A program made the position numbers and the translations under genes. From Clavelina lepadiformis (taxonomy: Eukaryota > Chordata > Ascidiacea > Aplousobranchia > Clavelinidae), in NCBI RefSeq assembly GCF_947623445.1, contig NC_135246.1:13251856-13315855 (forward strand): a stretch of DNA of 64,000 bases, in the 5' to 3' direction. Under the pieces are notes generated by a model. The model was not told the origin of the DNA. It saw only the letters and a program-made list of their open reading frames with translations, and did no database searches. The stretch's first letter is position 1. Each line of letters opens with the position of its first letter. Of the stretch, positions 38,940 through 55,721 are shown one piece after another.

Positions 38940-41900
38940 TCAAACTGGTTGCTGAGCTTCCATCCAAATGGCTGTCATCCTATCTTTAGTTAAAATCCCC
39001 CTTGCCAATATTCCTTCTATCATCTCCTCTCTTGCACTAGCAATAAAGTTATTCTGCAAAAAAGGGACAAGAGCTTCGGTGAACTTCCTCGATAGATTGT
39101 GGTGAAGCGAGTGAACTGGAACTCGAACTATTCCCAGTGTCTACAGCCAGAAACATTAAGGTTTTAAGATATAAAAAGCTTGATGATCAATACAAAGCCA
39201 AGTTTGACATCATCCTCACAAAAAAGGGTCACGATAGCAGGGCAACCCATCATTTACAATTTAATTTCTTGACAATTCTTACCTCTCCACCCCAATCTTT
39301 TGCTAACAACACACCGGCTTCTATTTCTTTGAAGTCTTCCTCAGAATATTCTTTTATGTAGAAATGATCCACCAAGGTTGGTGAAACCCAAGAAGCAGAG
39401 TAGTTTTCTTCATCAAGATAGAACCTAAATTTACAACAATGATAGCAGTATAATTAAGCACTTTAGCAGTAGAATTATGTGTATGGACAAAAAATGCAGC
39501 AACTAGTTTAGTTTTAAAAATATTTTAATGAAACCGTTTAGCCAAGCCAATTTCCTCAGAAAGCTCACGATTCATGCCTACCACAGTCACCTCATCTTCC
39601 TCTATCAAACCACCAGGAAATCCTAATTTGCCATCAAATCGAAGTTGCATCTAAGACAATTATAAGTTGTTATAGTATGATTAGCTGACTTAACCTGGCT
39701 GTAAGTATTTACACGAGCTATCAACATCGTTGCATACATTTAATTCAGATACATGCGAACCTTGTTGATTTAAAAATAAGGAACAACGCAATAAGGCTGC
39801 TGCCAATCAAATTATATGAAGACTGATAAACTAATTCTAAGCACCTTTAACAAATTCACTACTTAGCGTATGTCCCTTGTTGTTTAGGAGATGGCTGGTG
39901 TTGCAATACTTAATGCCATGTCTGATACTTACAGCACACTTAAACCATTAAAATTTGCAGTAAACAACATTTTATTATTAATTAACCAGCATGTGATAAA
40001 TACCCCACAAGAAGGAAAACATCCCCATGTAAATTCGTAATACACAAATAAGTGTATTCTAACTCCAAATGGTAAAAATTTAAACGATGGTGTTTCATTT
40101 AATGTTGTTTATTACAAAGCTCCCAATTAGATAAAAACACAAACTTCATAAAAAATAAAAAGAACAGAAGTATGATGATATAATTGAATTATGTAAAAAA
40201 CTAAACAATAACATCATTTCTTAATTTAATAAGCACAAACTGTACTGCGATTCCATAATATCAAAGTATAATAAATAGTGACTTGTTTCATGTTATGACT
40301 AACTAGATCAGGGGTGGCCAAACTGCGGCTCTTTAATGAATTTGCATTGTTGAATTAGACATGCATTTTCCCGGTCTAGACGAGTTGTTCGATCAGATTA
40401 TGAAACAATGCGTTCTATCACACGTAGTAACAATGGACTCATTGTTAGTAATAATCAAATTACACTCCAAAAAGGACATTATTGTACAGAAGTGTGCTAA
40501 CTTGTACACTGTAGTTAAGTAAACTGTCAGTTTGAAGCTGTACCTCAGGGCTGACCTAGTTTTAAGTCTTGGTTACGGTTACACTAATAATTGCAAAAAG
40601 AGTTGGTGAAGCCCAGGTGGAGACTCATAGTATCACCACGCAGCACTAATGTTTATCAATAGCTACACTTCGTTGTGAGTGAATAAATTTGTATTTTTTA
40701 TTGTGTTTGTGTTGCGGCTCTTTTAAAGCTCGAATTGGTAATATGCGGCTCGAGCATGAAGCAGGTCTGGCCACTAGGGTTATGACTTTAAAAAAAAATT
40801 CAAAATTCTGTGTGTCCTGTAGTCACAAATGATGAACTTTTATGTCCTGATTTGAAAACTCACAAAATTTAAGACTGTTTAAACAAAAATCTCCCGCACC
40901 AAATTTTTCCAGTTTTCAATGTATGAAGGATGGGCTTTCTTTTGTAGATATAGACTATATAATATATATATCGACTACTTTGAATTTGACTGACACAATT
41001 TCAATTGCGAAGATTTGAAAATTTGTTTTGGTAAATTGTGATTGCACAGATTAAATTATTCATATCATGGCTTACCACCAGTCAAGTGAATCTGTTAAGA
41101 AGAATGTGGTATCCTGGACGAAAAATCTTGCTGTAAAGCCAGCAAGAAGAAACATGCCAATGATTGAAACCCTGAGTAATTATGTTCGCATTCCCAAAAA
41201 GAAAGACATTATTGGGCGATACCACTCACTTTTGGACCAAGCTAAGGACAAGACTACAAGAACGATTCTAATTGCTGATGAATTAATTATTCTCTGGGCA
41301 AAATTGAACTTTCCAGCGGTGACAAACAAACAATAATGTCAAAGCTACAGAAATTGATGGAGAAACAGGAGAAAAATAGAAAAAGAAAAATGGATCACAA
41401 TCTGGTGTTTGGAGAGCAGTTATAAGAGATGGCAACAATGCAAAGCTAAAATTAAAATCAATTATGAAAGTAGAGAATAATTTCTGTTTACACTTTGATG
41501 GAAAAAAGATTGGCAAACATGAATATCAGGTAGTATGCTTGAAAAGTCCATCAAGAGAAATCAAACTGGGTGTTCTAAAATGCGAAAGTGGAACAGCTCA
41601 AGATATTTTCAGCAGTCTAGAAAACCTATTAGATGAATAAGATGCATGGAAAAATTTGAAAATGATCATATGTGACACAACATCTATTAATACTGGACGG
41701 CTGAATGGCGTTGTTGTGAAACTGCAAAATGCAAGGATCAGCAAGGGTTTTGATAAACCACAGTATATTGGTTGCCAACATCATATTCTTGATAGAGTCT
41801 TAAGGCAGGTATTAGAGTTCTTCAATCCAACGTCTTCAACAAAACCAACTCTCAACTTCCATCTCTACACAATGCTAGATGGAATTCAAGAGCCATTTAT

Positions 41901-44481
41901 GCTATGATTGCCTACTTCCTCATCCCTAGATGGAGAGTAACTCTGGAGATATCATGCTCATTTATCGCAAATGCGTGGCAGGAAGCCTGGTTTTCTAACC
42001 AAAGGTTTAAAGATAGAATATACCAAAGATTATTTGATGCTATCTTTGAGCTCGAATGTCCTGGAGCCTTAAAACCCATTGGAATTTGGATAAGTCCGTT
42101 GTACATGTCCCACACACTAAAATAATTGCAGAAAGGGTAGTCAATTTGATGGAAGAACTTTACCAGAATTGCAAAAAGGACAAATATTTGAACATTAAAT
42201 TTGTAGCAAAGAATAAGTTTTGAATTGTAAATTTTTTTTTACATTTGGACCAATGTCAAAAATTAAACTCAGTTTGTGCGGGACATTTTTTACGATTTGA
42301 ACAAAATAATTATGATTTTCTAAATTTATACCAAAATGTTCATTGATTCCTGCTACAGGCAAAAAAAAAATTTCCTAGTCATAACCCTACTGGCCACCCC
42401 TGAACTAGATCAACATGACGGACTTAACAATTTTTTCAAAATGACTTGATTTTGAGTCCAGTTTTAGAACAGAAAACAAAGAACTCCTTAATTAAAGTTA
42501 ATATAATTTTTGGACTTTATATAAATGCATTGTTATGACTCATGTTTATTAATCAGTAGAAACTCACCATTATTGCATAGCGCATTGGTATACTTCCAAA
42601 TAAAAGTGCAGTAGTACCACAATACAAGAACGCATGAGCAGCTACTTTGCGCTGTTTGCAGTCAATTGTGGCTTTGTTTTTGTTTGTCACGTAATAGGCA
42701 CCCTAAAGAAAAACGATTTTCAGAATGGTAACTGCTAAATTGACATCGTAGCCTAAATTCTATTAAAGTTTGACCGTTGTTAACTTGTTTCCATAGTATG
42801 GCTATATGATATATCAATGTTTTAGCCGACCGCGGAATATGAACTTTAATACATTTTTCAAGGGTTTAGACTGTTACTGCTTAGTAGCTTAAAAATCTAA
42901 GATGAAATTGAGCAAGCATAACAAGTGTGCACAAGTATTAAGACAATTAACACAAAATGATGACGACATTATTCATTTATCAGTAAATCTGCAGTAAATT
43001 AGGTCAGCAAGGTTGCCCCACAATGATCACTTCTCATTTCGGAGCAATCTTATAAACATATCATCATGCTTATAAGGAAAGTGTTTTAGTTTTAAGTTAA
43101 TCTTTGCTTTCCTTTGGATAACCAATACCAAATATCAATCAAAGATCAAACCAAATGATAGGACCTCTCTAAATAACAGTAAATTGCTTCGGTTGGCTCA
43201 TACACTTGTCATAAGACTTCAGTAGTCTTAGTTTGGTGGTTATTTTAGTCCTCTAGCGGTATTAAGAGAGGTACGTCCTGGTATAACGACACAATCATAT
43301 GAAAGCAACCATTACAGAAGGCCTAACGCTTTTGAAATGAAACCATAAATGAAGTAATAATTCATCATTCGTAAAACTAAGAGAATTGCTTTCAAGGATA
43401 CATCCAAAAGGGAAAACATATTTAAGTTTTAAAACATTGCATTGGAACTGATAAGCAATTGTACACTATACCTATAAGTTAACTGTTTAAAACAAAGTGA
43501 CTTTTCTCCCCTTCACTTTTGCACTTTTACACATGACATTTATGTACACTCTATTTTATCAAAGTCACTCCACCACATACATAGACTTGAAATGTCAACG
43601 TTGCCCCACTAAAAACCTCTATATACTATCTGATGTAAAACAAAGGTTATGATATTGTAATGAAATGGTTGTATGTCGTTCCTTAGCCTGTAAGGGCGAC
43701 CACTTCAATTACAATGTTTCTCTGTTGAACTGTTTATTGTCCTCGATGTAAATGAGTCTCAAGGTCGTTGTTTCGCTTTTCTTAATCTTAGAATTAATTG
43801 TACACCTCGACAACTTTATATTCTGATTATATTGAAGCTTCTTTGAACGAATACATCAAGATAAAACATTGGTACAGCAACTACAGCATAAAGTCCTACA
43901 TGTTGCGGCGTTGTTCGTAATAACAAGAAGAGACTGAATAAATCAAAATGCACACACAGTAAGCACGAAGCAATCGATTACGTCACGCAGTGTTATGCTT
44001 CACTGATTCAATAGATGAGAATTCTATGTCGTACACAATCTTATATTACATTAATTCATAATATTATCACAATATATATCGTAAAAACATATATACATAG
44101 CCTACTGCCTTAAACGCATATGCTATATAACAACATTGGCCTAGCTTATAAAAAGAATACAAAGAATAAATTTCACCATAGGTCTATGTAGGACATGCAG
44201 CCTATTGTTAAAGATAGTTAGTTAGGTTAGGAAAATGGGTATACGCAAAAAGTTGATTTAAGCTGTTTTAAGGTTTTATTGGAGTTAGACTTAAATTAAA
44301 AGGCAGATTTACGTTAAGTCTAGTTACTAAGTTACAACATTTAAGTTTGGTTAACAAGAAACTGTAAAAATAGATCGAAAGCACGATTTTTCCGATAAAA
44401 TAGTGGCAGCCAAGAAAACACCGGTATACCACTTACATCATTCCATGGTGCTTTTCTTTTAAGATCATGTGCTGTCTCCAT
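38940..44481 (-). CDS. NUDT16: NUDT16-like Nudix hydrolase
   Basis: Nudix-family pyrophosphohydrolase most like NUDT16, the nuclear U8 snoRNA-decapping enzyme that also cleaves (d)IDP. Five exons, all GT-AG: 44437-44481, 42568-42702, 39535-39650, 39283-39424 and 38940-39140, giving 212 codons plus stop (human about 195). Exon 2 encodes HAFLYC...FGSIPMRYAIM, the NUDT16 core strand region. Exon 3 carries LRFDGKLGFPGG and a complete Nudix box GX5EX7REUXEEXGU at residues 74-96 (G74, E80, R88-E89, E92-E93, G95). The last exon has PFLQNNFIASARE, matching the family C-terminal helix. Intron 2 (2.9 kb) contains the nested transposons and intron 1 holds a repeat copy. NUDT16L1 is a close relative, but it lacks a working Nudix box, which this protein keeps. 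Confidence 0.9.
40775..42389 (+). mobile_element. Inner hAT-like transposon with transposase relic, 1,615 bp
   Basis: Perfect 13-bp terminal inverted repeat tagggttatgact / agtcataacccta. It is flanked by a perfect 8-bp duplication ctggccac (40767-40774 and 42390-42397) taken from the outer MITE tip, which proves a later insertion. Both tips are followed inward by an A-run on the respective strand. The interior carries a broken transposase-like reading frame. Tips and duplication length fit hAT, but the coded protein belongs to a subgroup I know only loosely. Confidence 0.9.
41067..42125 (+). pseudogene. Broken transposase-like ORF
   Basis: Three open segments in different frames (41067-41336, 41656-41907, 41904-42125), joined by stop-ridden sequence, look like one decayed gene. 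The first has a charged N-terminal region. The second contains CDTTSINTGRLNGVV and then GCQHHILDRVLR. An Asp near the start of a CDTTS block followed by a C-X2-H block is the layout of the catalytic core of hAT transposases. The third has a tryptophan-rich stretch. It cannot make a functional enzyme as it stands. Confidence 0.65.
43653..44055 (+). repeat. Interspersed repeat, copy 2
   Basis: Second copy of the repeat at 6284-6650, same orientation, about 400 bp, in intron 1 of the NUDT16-like gene. It is longer by an insert near 43740-43800. The right-hand 180 bases are the best conserved. Confidence 0.8.
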
Positions 44482-45112
44482 GATGTAATAATTGTATCTC
44501 AGGCGCTAGGTTACACAACTGGGTGCAGTACAAGCATACAGCACTAACAGCAGCCACTAACCAGTCCAGTCAAGCATCCAGATAGCTTCCAGCACCCTTA
44601 CTAGCCCTATGTTACCATTGCCAACACGGACTCACAGACCAAAAAAATGATAAAATTATCCCTAATATCTAAGTACAGTACTATATATATATAAGATATC
44701 TATGAGCATCTGTATCTTGGAGGTATTGTATTGTATAGCTTATTTTTTGCCATTAACTGTGCTGAAGTTATGACATAGAATACTGATAACAACTAATGCA
44801 ATAACTTGTTATTAGTATTCTATGGTTCTGGCAAATTCTTTTACAATTAACATACATATCTGTGCAGTTTTAACTGAACACGTGTTAAAATTTTCTCGTG
44901 ACATCACCATGATCATCAACCTGCATTTGGTGACGTTACACGGTCACCCGTTCTTTTGATTACGACCCCGCTTCAAAACTTGCGTATTTGCACGCACGAT
45001 TTCTCGTGAAAAATTACCTTACTTTCCAATCGGGGATTTTATGTTTATATTTACGTTCAGGTATTCATAAAGCCGTTTATTATCGACGTAAAACGAACAA
45101 TAAATCATAAAT

Positions 45113-45276
45113 ATTGACTTGTTTGTGACTTGCTTGCATTAACTTTTGGACTTGACTTGATAAACTTTACTGACTCGGTTTGACTTGGAAATGTAATTAA
45201 AATGACTCGACTTGACTTGTGCTGTTAGTGACTTAACTTGAGTCACAACCATTAACACTTGTTTCCATCACTGGTC
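45113..45276. repeat. Degenerate GACTTGACTTG repeat tract
   Basis: Irregular repeats of gacttg, gactcg and gacttaacttg, ending in ttgagtcacaacc and then ccatcactgg. The composition and the terminal 'catcactgg' resemble the ends of known marine-animal DNA transposons. No opposite end or duplication was found. It lies between the divergent NUDT16-like and SFT2D genes. Confidence 0.5.
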
Positions 45277-45983
45277 AGAAAATAAAAGTTTGAGAATGTT
45301 GCGCCACACTAAGTTTTCAAATCAAGTGAAATCTAAAACTCTTCTTTAAACTGTATATTGTTCGATGAAAGAAATCTGACTGGAGTCGATTTGCGGGCTC
45401 TAGTTGACCATTGTGTTACGTTACAACAAAGACAATAAGTTGATTGGTGATTAAACTCAAGCTTAAGCTTAAAATTGGAACTTCAACAAGTTACATTTTA
45501 AACATCTTCCTCCTTTGTTTCGCTGATAATGTCACTTGTTGTCTTTTTTTAAAGGCTCCTGCAAAAGTTTTTAAATTTATTAGAAAAACCACATTAAAGT
45601 GTATTTGCAAATGGCATACCACATCGACAAACGGGAAACAATGTTGTTTGTTACAGTATTGCCGGAACATCCGTATGCGTGAAGTGTATAGGCAGAGTAA
45701 ATTGGTGTACTGTGATCTTCCTCGGCACAGTGCTTTTAGTTGTTTAGTGCTATCCTATCGTTATTGAGTAATTTTTCACAAAATGCAAGCGGTTTTGTAG
45801 ACTAGTTATGCTACTGGTACTAAACTTCTTTTGATGATAAGACAATGCTTTAGTTCTGTTACTATACGAACGCTAGTTATTTTCTATTAGGCTTTGTCAA
45901 TGTCCTTATTCCTTATATTCTTGTCTTCCAGTTGTCACATATTTTACTGAATAAAAGTGCAGCAAATAGCGACCTGAAGAAAT

Positions 45984-49878
<3,895 letters not shown>

Positions 49879-50441
49879 ACTTGTTCGCGATATGTTAATA
49901 TTGCAGTTTCAACTTAAAAGTGTTTGATATATTTACAGCACTATTTTCTTTAATTTGCAGTTTGGCACACGCCATATGTGCCAATCTGTTTGTCGTTTTG
50001 GCTCATATGATTATACCATTTTTGTTCATATGGAAAGTTCAATTTTTAAAGAATTTTTTTTAGCAATTAACAATTGGGCTAAAGAAATGAGACCATCTTT
50101 GTAAAAGAGAGATATTCGGAACTTTCTTTTGCATTAAATTATGAAATACTTAATTTGCAAAATATTGTCACATTTTTGACACATGCGAGTTGTGACTGTT
50201 GGTCAAGCAATGTTGATTTCATTATGGCGTGATCAATTGTATTAACTTCTCTCACAACCTGCATTATATTGGTTGTTCAAGGCTTGGTTTATTTTAAACA
50301 GGAATGTGATTGCTTATTTTGTTCTGTTTGTATTTGTGCCTTCATTAAACTATTTCTTGTAACAACAATCTATATTAATCAGCTTTGTTCGTAGACCGTG
50401 TCCTGAACTCCTTGTTGGTGCGTCCTTTGCACTGTAAACCA

Positions 50442-50447
50442 TTTATT
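50442..50447 (-). terminator. Candidate PDX1 polyadenylation signal
   Basis: AATAAA on the minus strand (tttatt on the plus), 280 bases past the PDX1 stop. It lies in the region between the convergent SFT2D and PDX1 genes, so their 3' UTRs may overlap. Confidence 0.4.
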
Positions 50448-50726
50448 TCTGTCTACTGAAAGACAGACGACATGCACCTTGCTGGGCATTGTATTTGAAT
50501 TCGACTTCGAGAAAAAAATTGTGCTATCTAATAATTGTCAAAAATTATTTCCTACTCAAACAAGACCAACACACATGAATAACATGATTAATGTATTTGG
50601 TGAAAATGACACTTTAAAGGCTCGTGGACCATGAAGAAACTAATAATTTAATTTGACGTTGGTGGACGTTACATGAATTAGTTCCATTCTGGTTCGAAGG
50701 TTATCGTTCAACAGAACAGCCGTCGG

Positions 50727-52422
50727 TTAGTCAGTCTTTGCTTCTCTGGTTGCCCATACTTCTTTCAGATTGTCGCAATTAATTCCAACCTTTAAAAGTT
50801 GAAAAAATACTTTAAAAGAGCAACATAATCGTCGTCTGTGAGTTTATAGGAAAGACTATACTACAAACCATAGGCTCCCCCAGATCGTAGCTGACGTCTG
50901 CAAGAATTTTCGGGTCTTTGTAATGTGTGACGGCCTTTACCATCGCTTGGGCACGTTTTGTTGGGTTTGAACTCTTGAAAATGCCTGAGCCTACAAAAAC
51001 GCCATCGACTCCCAATTGCATTAGAAGGGACACATCCGCTGGTGTGGCTACATTGAACAATCGTGGTTATTTTCGAAACATTCACAGAAAACATATTTAG
51101 TCAGGGTAGTCACACAGAAACGAACCGAGTCCTCCAGCCGCAAAATTTACAACAGGAAGCCTTCCGAGTTCCGCTGTCTTTTTAAGAAGGTCAATAGGTA
51201 CCTTTCACAGAAGACAGCCTTATTTTATTACCTCAGGCTACTATCTGATACTTAAAACATTTAAGTCTTAATTATATAGTCTTGATTAAAACAACACGGA
51301 TAATTGTAGCAAGTGTCGTAAAAATTAACTTAATGTTAACCTGAATTTCTTTAGCAAAAGAATATAATTCCTCGGGGTTCATAGCTTTAGCTTGTCGAAT
51401 TTGACGGTTAATGGCACGCGCGTGTCGTACGGCTTCGACAACATTTCCAGTTCCGGCTTCTCCCTGAGAAAGCCGCTTGTTATTAGGCTGCTTTTGCATA
51501 ACATCGTGTTTCGCAGTTATTGATGTTCTACGTACCTTTGTCCGTATCATCGCCGCCCCTTCAGAAATCCTTCTTAAGGCTTCTCCTAAGTTGCGGGCGC
51601 CACAAACGAAAGGTGTCTTGAATGGTTGCTTATCAATATGATTTTCCTCGTCGGCCATCGTAAGGACTATAAAATAGGTTTATATAGTTTCTACAGACAC
51701 CGGTATACAAGTTTTAATGCACCTTCTGATTCATCAATCATGTCGACTCCAAGGGATTCCAGGATTTGAGCTTCGGCAAAATGTCCTATTCGTGCTTTAG
51801 CCATAACTGGTATGGTAACAGCGGCCATAATCTCTGTAATTATCTAAATAAGATATATCCGGTACGTAACCAAACGGCCATGGTTTGCAATTAACGCCAT
51901 ATAAATGACATTCACTAAAAATAGTACATTAAAATACCTTGGGGTCCGTCATTCTTGCCACTCCGCCAAATTTTCTTATGTCCGCTGGAACGCGCTCGAG
52001 TGCCATCACGGCGCACGCCTGCAAATATTAATGTCACACAACACAGTGTTATGAAACCAAGTCATGTGCTTTGTGTTTTTCTCAGTCTTACCCCTGCAGC
52101 TTCTGCAATTTTAGCTTGCTCTGCGTTGATTACGTCCATAACCAAACCACCTTTTGTCATTTGAGCAAATCCGCTTTTTACAGTGAACGATCCTGAAGCA
52201 ACAAGAAGTAAAAGTTTTCATTTTGCCTTCTGACCCAGACCACATGAATTATTTTTTAAGTAGCGAATGTATTTAAGTTGAATGTAGTTCTGTATTCATT
52301 CGCCATTGATATAACTCGCAGAAATAAAAGACCGATGAGATAGCAAAATCTTTTTTTTTGAACATAGCCTACTTGGCAAGCGCAAGACTTGGGCGTGACT
52401 CACCAGTTTTCACGTCTCCCAT
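50727..52422 (-). CDS. PDX1: PDX1/SNZ, pyridoxal 5'-phosphate synthase lyase subunit
   Basis: Synthase subunit (bacterial PdxS) that builds pyridoxal 5'-phosphate from ribose 5-phosphate, glyceraldehyde 3-phosphate and ammonia supplied by PDX2. Nine exons, all GT-AG: 52404-52422, 52092-52192, 51938-52018, 51723-51843, 51536-51666, 51341-51463, 51126-51201, 50869-51047 and 50727-50789. The product is 297 residues, the same length as yeast SNZ1. Every catalytic landmark of the (beta/alpha)8 barrel is present: D26 in LVMDVIN, K83 in [11 protein letters not shown]151 in MIRTKGEAGTGN, NFAAGG, and the phosphate loop [13 protein letters not shown]26, K83 and K151 correspond to Bacillus PdxS D24, K81 and K149. 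The start is fixed by the short first exon (MGDVKTG), which aligns with the fungal N-terminus. The 3' tail after GEPM is shorter than in bacteria but ends with stop after KTD. Divergent partner PDX2 lies 4.1 kb away. Confidence 0.96.
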
Positions 52423-52569
52423 TGTGTGGTCTATGTTGTCGATTTCCACAGCAACAAGCTATACAAGTGAGACAATCTATAATGTACCTGTAGTGCCTGT
52501 GAAAAGGTGTTTACTATTTAGTAACTTATTCATAGCGTTTTTGCAAGTTTAACACTATTTTAGCACTAA

Positions 52570-52599
52570 TTTACCCGCCAGGCCTACCTGGCGGGTAAA
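52570..52599. promoter_or_regulatory. 13-bp perfect inverted repeat upstream of PDX1
   Basis: Arms TTTACCCGCCAGG and CCTGGCGGGTAAA surround the four bases ccta. It begins 148 bases upstream of the PDX1 ATG on the PDX1-PDX2 intergenic side and is markedly GC-rich in AT-rich surroundings. It could be a protein-binding operator, an RNA hairpin in the 5' UTR, or the footprint of a tiny element. The function is unknown. Confidence 0.6.
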
Positions 52600-54784
52600 C
52601 GACAGTTTTTAAAAAATCGCCATAAATTACTGCAGATATCCTGAGATGCTATTTTCACGTTTAAACGATGAACCTGCTTTTTTTGAAATGCTGAAAATCA
52701 GATGTCGTAGTATTAATTCTTGTTTTCTATGTCATTGATAACTGTAATCGAAAACCAACTAGTAAAAGCAAGGGAGCGATTTGCATTTCCCCTGAACCGA
52801 CATGCGCTGGGAAAATCTTAGCGACATACAGTAGGCCTACTTAGCGACAACATCTGTGCTTCAATTGCTCTCGTTGGACTACTTGCTGTGCTACCATTTA
52901 ACGATGACAACTATAGATATACCACATTTGCTTTAATAAACCTCTTTTAATCACTCGTATTTTGCAATGTGCAATTTTGCAATCAAGCATCATTACATTA
53001 TGCACAGACATTCGACACATACTGCATGCTATGAGTTCCTTGTGGTGTAGGGATTGCTGAAGCCCAGTTACTTAACGTATTTTTCGGTTGATTTAATAAT
53101 AACTATCCGGTTTCTCTGATTGAATTTCAACCTGTATGCGTCTTATAGTGTGCCATACTTTCTTCGAACACGCTAAGATCAATATTCAATACCCTGCCCA
53201 GTTGGCCCACATTTCTCACTATTACATCAGCAACTCGCTATCAATATTACATAAGCAAACACTCAAACCACCAATGTGATATCGGCTTGTAGTTAGTTAC
53301 GTAATTCGTGCTGATTAGCTGTACATAGGGTCTGCAATAAAGTCCTGCGTTTAAACAATAACATGCTGTCACGATGACACCTAATTGCTTTTCACGCGTT
53401 CATTTATCGGGTTGGTGGTTTTATTTGTAGAAGTGTTTGTTGTACAGCTGTACAGTGAAAACCCTACCACTTCTTTGGTAGAGCAATTCATGCGGTAAGT
53501 ACGTTCTTTTTTGTCTGAAAACCTGAGCCAGGAAATGGTCACGTGTTTTACTGAAATGTACTGTGTTTAGTGACAGGTTTAGCAACAGGGTTGCAATCGG
53601 TGTTATCAGCGCATTACTTTTAAATTTATGTACGGATAGTCTGGCCGTGAAGTTTGAAGCTGAAACTTTGACACCAAGTAACCTCAACCACGTGCGTCAT
53701 CATTGCGTCCTAGTAACCTCGTGTCCTCATTTCGCGAGTTACGCAATCAAAAGTCATGACTACAAAGTAAGTCAACGTATTTACTGTGTAGATTATTGCT
53801 TGCTCTAGCTTACTTTGTTGTAATACAATTACAGTATGTATTTTGTCCAAGTTCTTAACATATTTTAACTTAACGCAACAGCATGTTACTAGTTCAATTG
53901 GTTGTTACGATTTGACCAGAAAAAGTGCACGTTCGAAGCTATTTTGTATTGACTTGTTTTTTATTAACTTAAATTATTGTATAGTAACTTAAACCTCACC
54001 TAAGTTTATCTTTTAATGTAAGTCTTAACTTCAATTTATGCCTAAATAACGAAAATAGAGTATTGGTCTACCATACCCTTTCTCGTTTCTCCTTACACAA
54101 CCTTTTCATGCCAACGTCTACTTGCTTTCCGGCATATGTTAACGCGAGGTGAAATTACGCGAAATGAACGCACTTCATCTTTTTTGAAGAACTGTAATCC
54201 AAAAATTTTGATTACTTTACTCCTTGTGGTCTGACTTCACATTTTAACTTATAACAACATTTAGTTGTTGCTGGTCATGATCAAGTGTGTTACACAGCTC
54301 AGCAGTTGGCACTGAAGTTCTTGGTTACAAGATAAAGTCTGTAGTGTTCTGGCTATGTAGCTGAACCACATATTGGCCGTGAAATCTTCCGCTGCCAGAA
54401 TGTAAAATACAGTAATAATGCACTCGCTTTCGACTCGCAAACATGTGTCCGTATACATGTACAGTACATTGTTTTATTGACATCGCAATTCATTTCCATT
54501 CTGCTGAAGATTAGACTACGAGTAAGTCTGATACATCACGAGACTCCAGCTGGTATAGAGAAATGTCCAAAGCGCCTTTGTAGTTGCAGTACTGTGTAAG
54601 TACTTAGATTAGCCTGAAGGGACAATATAATGGAACGACGTGCAAACCATTAGATTGGACAGGAAATAGAGTTTGCATAAAAAGTAAAACTAAGATTGAG
54701 AAACTATAACACGACGCACGAAGCCAAAAACTCACAAGATACTGTATGAACTTCCTGCCTTTTACCCATGTTTATCTACTATAG
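52600..54784. other. PDX1-PDX2 intergenic region, left part
   Basis: No gene recognised. Short open frames on both strands near 53421-53808 lack family similarity. Regulatory sequence for PDX1 is expected here, but I can name no site beyond the inverted repeat at 52570. Confidence 0.4.
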
Positions 54785-55721
54785 CAGCGGTGTCCATACT
54801 ACGGCCCGTCATCTGTTTAATATTGGCCTGCGGCCATCATCGAGGTCACACGTAACGTCGTACCAAAGATAAAGAAATACGAAACAAACGTTTGAAGTTT
54901 AGGTCTAACAAACTTTCTTTCAACATAGCTTACATAAAGTTGTTCAACTTCAAACTATTCAGGCGCGAATTATTTTTCCCAGCATTTAGCGGTAATTATT
55001 AATTTACATTTGTTAATTTTAAGATGACCTAAGTTACGATACGTTATTGAGCAGATATTGCGTAGACATTTACAAATTATGTTTCACAAGAACTACACAA
55101 TACAGTAATTTCTTATGGTCCCACCTGCCACAAGACCCTGTAGTGCCTGTACACTACAGTTAGCGGTTATATGTTGTTATATGTTACATCAAATATGGCA
55201 GAACCAAAGCAAATTTTCGAATGCAGGTATAGTATACATAAGTCAAAAATCTTCATTGTTATATAGGTCTTAACCACAATATACTAAGAACCAGAATGAC
55301 TGACAAGCATTTATGTGATGTCTTTCGCATCACTGCTCCCACAAAGAACGTTGAAATATTTCCAACTTTTATCCGCCCATTTTTCAATGAATGCATAAGA
55401 TTAGTTCTTCTAAAGGCTTTTTGATTTAAAAAGCGCTGGTCGGCGTAAAATTTGCGTTTGTGCTACCTGTTAGAGTTGCAGGGGCAAGCAAGTCGTTACA
55501 TTTGTGTGAATTTTTTATTGCTTTGGGCGATATTTTTCTCGGCCTACTATTTAACATTTTCAGTTCAAAAATGAATTTTTCCGCCAATGAATTTGCCCAT
55601 GGTCTTTACGATAGTTGTTGCGTTGTAGGCAAAACAGCGATCTTCAGACACAGTGAGTGGCCCGGACACTGGTTACCGTTTTAGCAAATGGCCCTCAGTG
55701 AAAAAGGTTTGGACAACCCTG
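54785..55721. mobile_element. hAT-type element between PDX1 and PDX2, 937 bp
   Basis: Inverted tips cagcggtgtccatac on the left and gtttggacaaccctg on the right, matching at most positions. The flanking 8-mers are tactatag and tacagtag (6 of 8 identical), a degraded duplication. The left end continues tacggcccgtc and the right end tggccctcagtg. There are only short open frames, none transposase-like. The looser ends suggest it is older than the other hAT insertions here. Confidence 0.75.

Larger units (their letters stand above)
40309..42402. mobile_element. hAT-type MITE interrupted by another transposon
   Basis: Outer element. The tips are caggggtggcca and tggccacccctg, flanked by a perfect 8-bp duplication aactagat at 40301-40308 and 42403-42410. 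Without the insert it would be about 470 bp. Its right end is split at 40774/42390 by the inner element (40775-42389), leaving only the last few bases on the far side. The motif gcggctc(t/g) recurs at both subterminal regions. It lies in intron 2 of the NUDT16-like gene. Confidence 0.92.

Noticed and set aside
45444..45767. 107-codon plus-strand open frame upstream of SFT2D
   Set aside because: Atypical composition, no domain and no splice or poly-A context; likely chance in the intergenic region.
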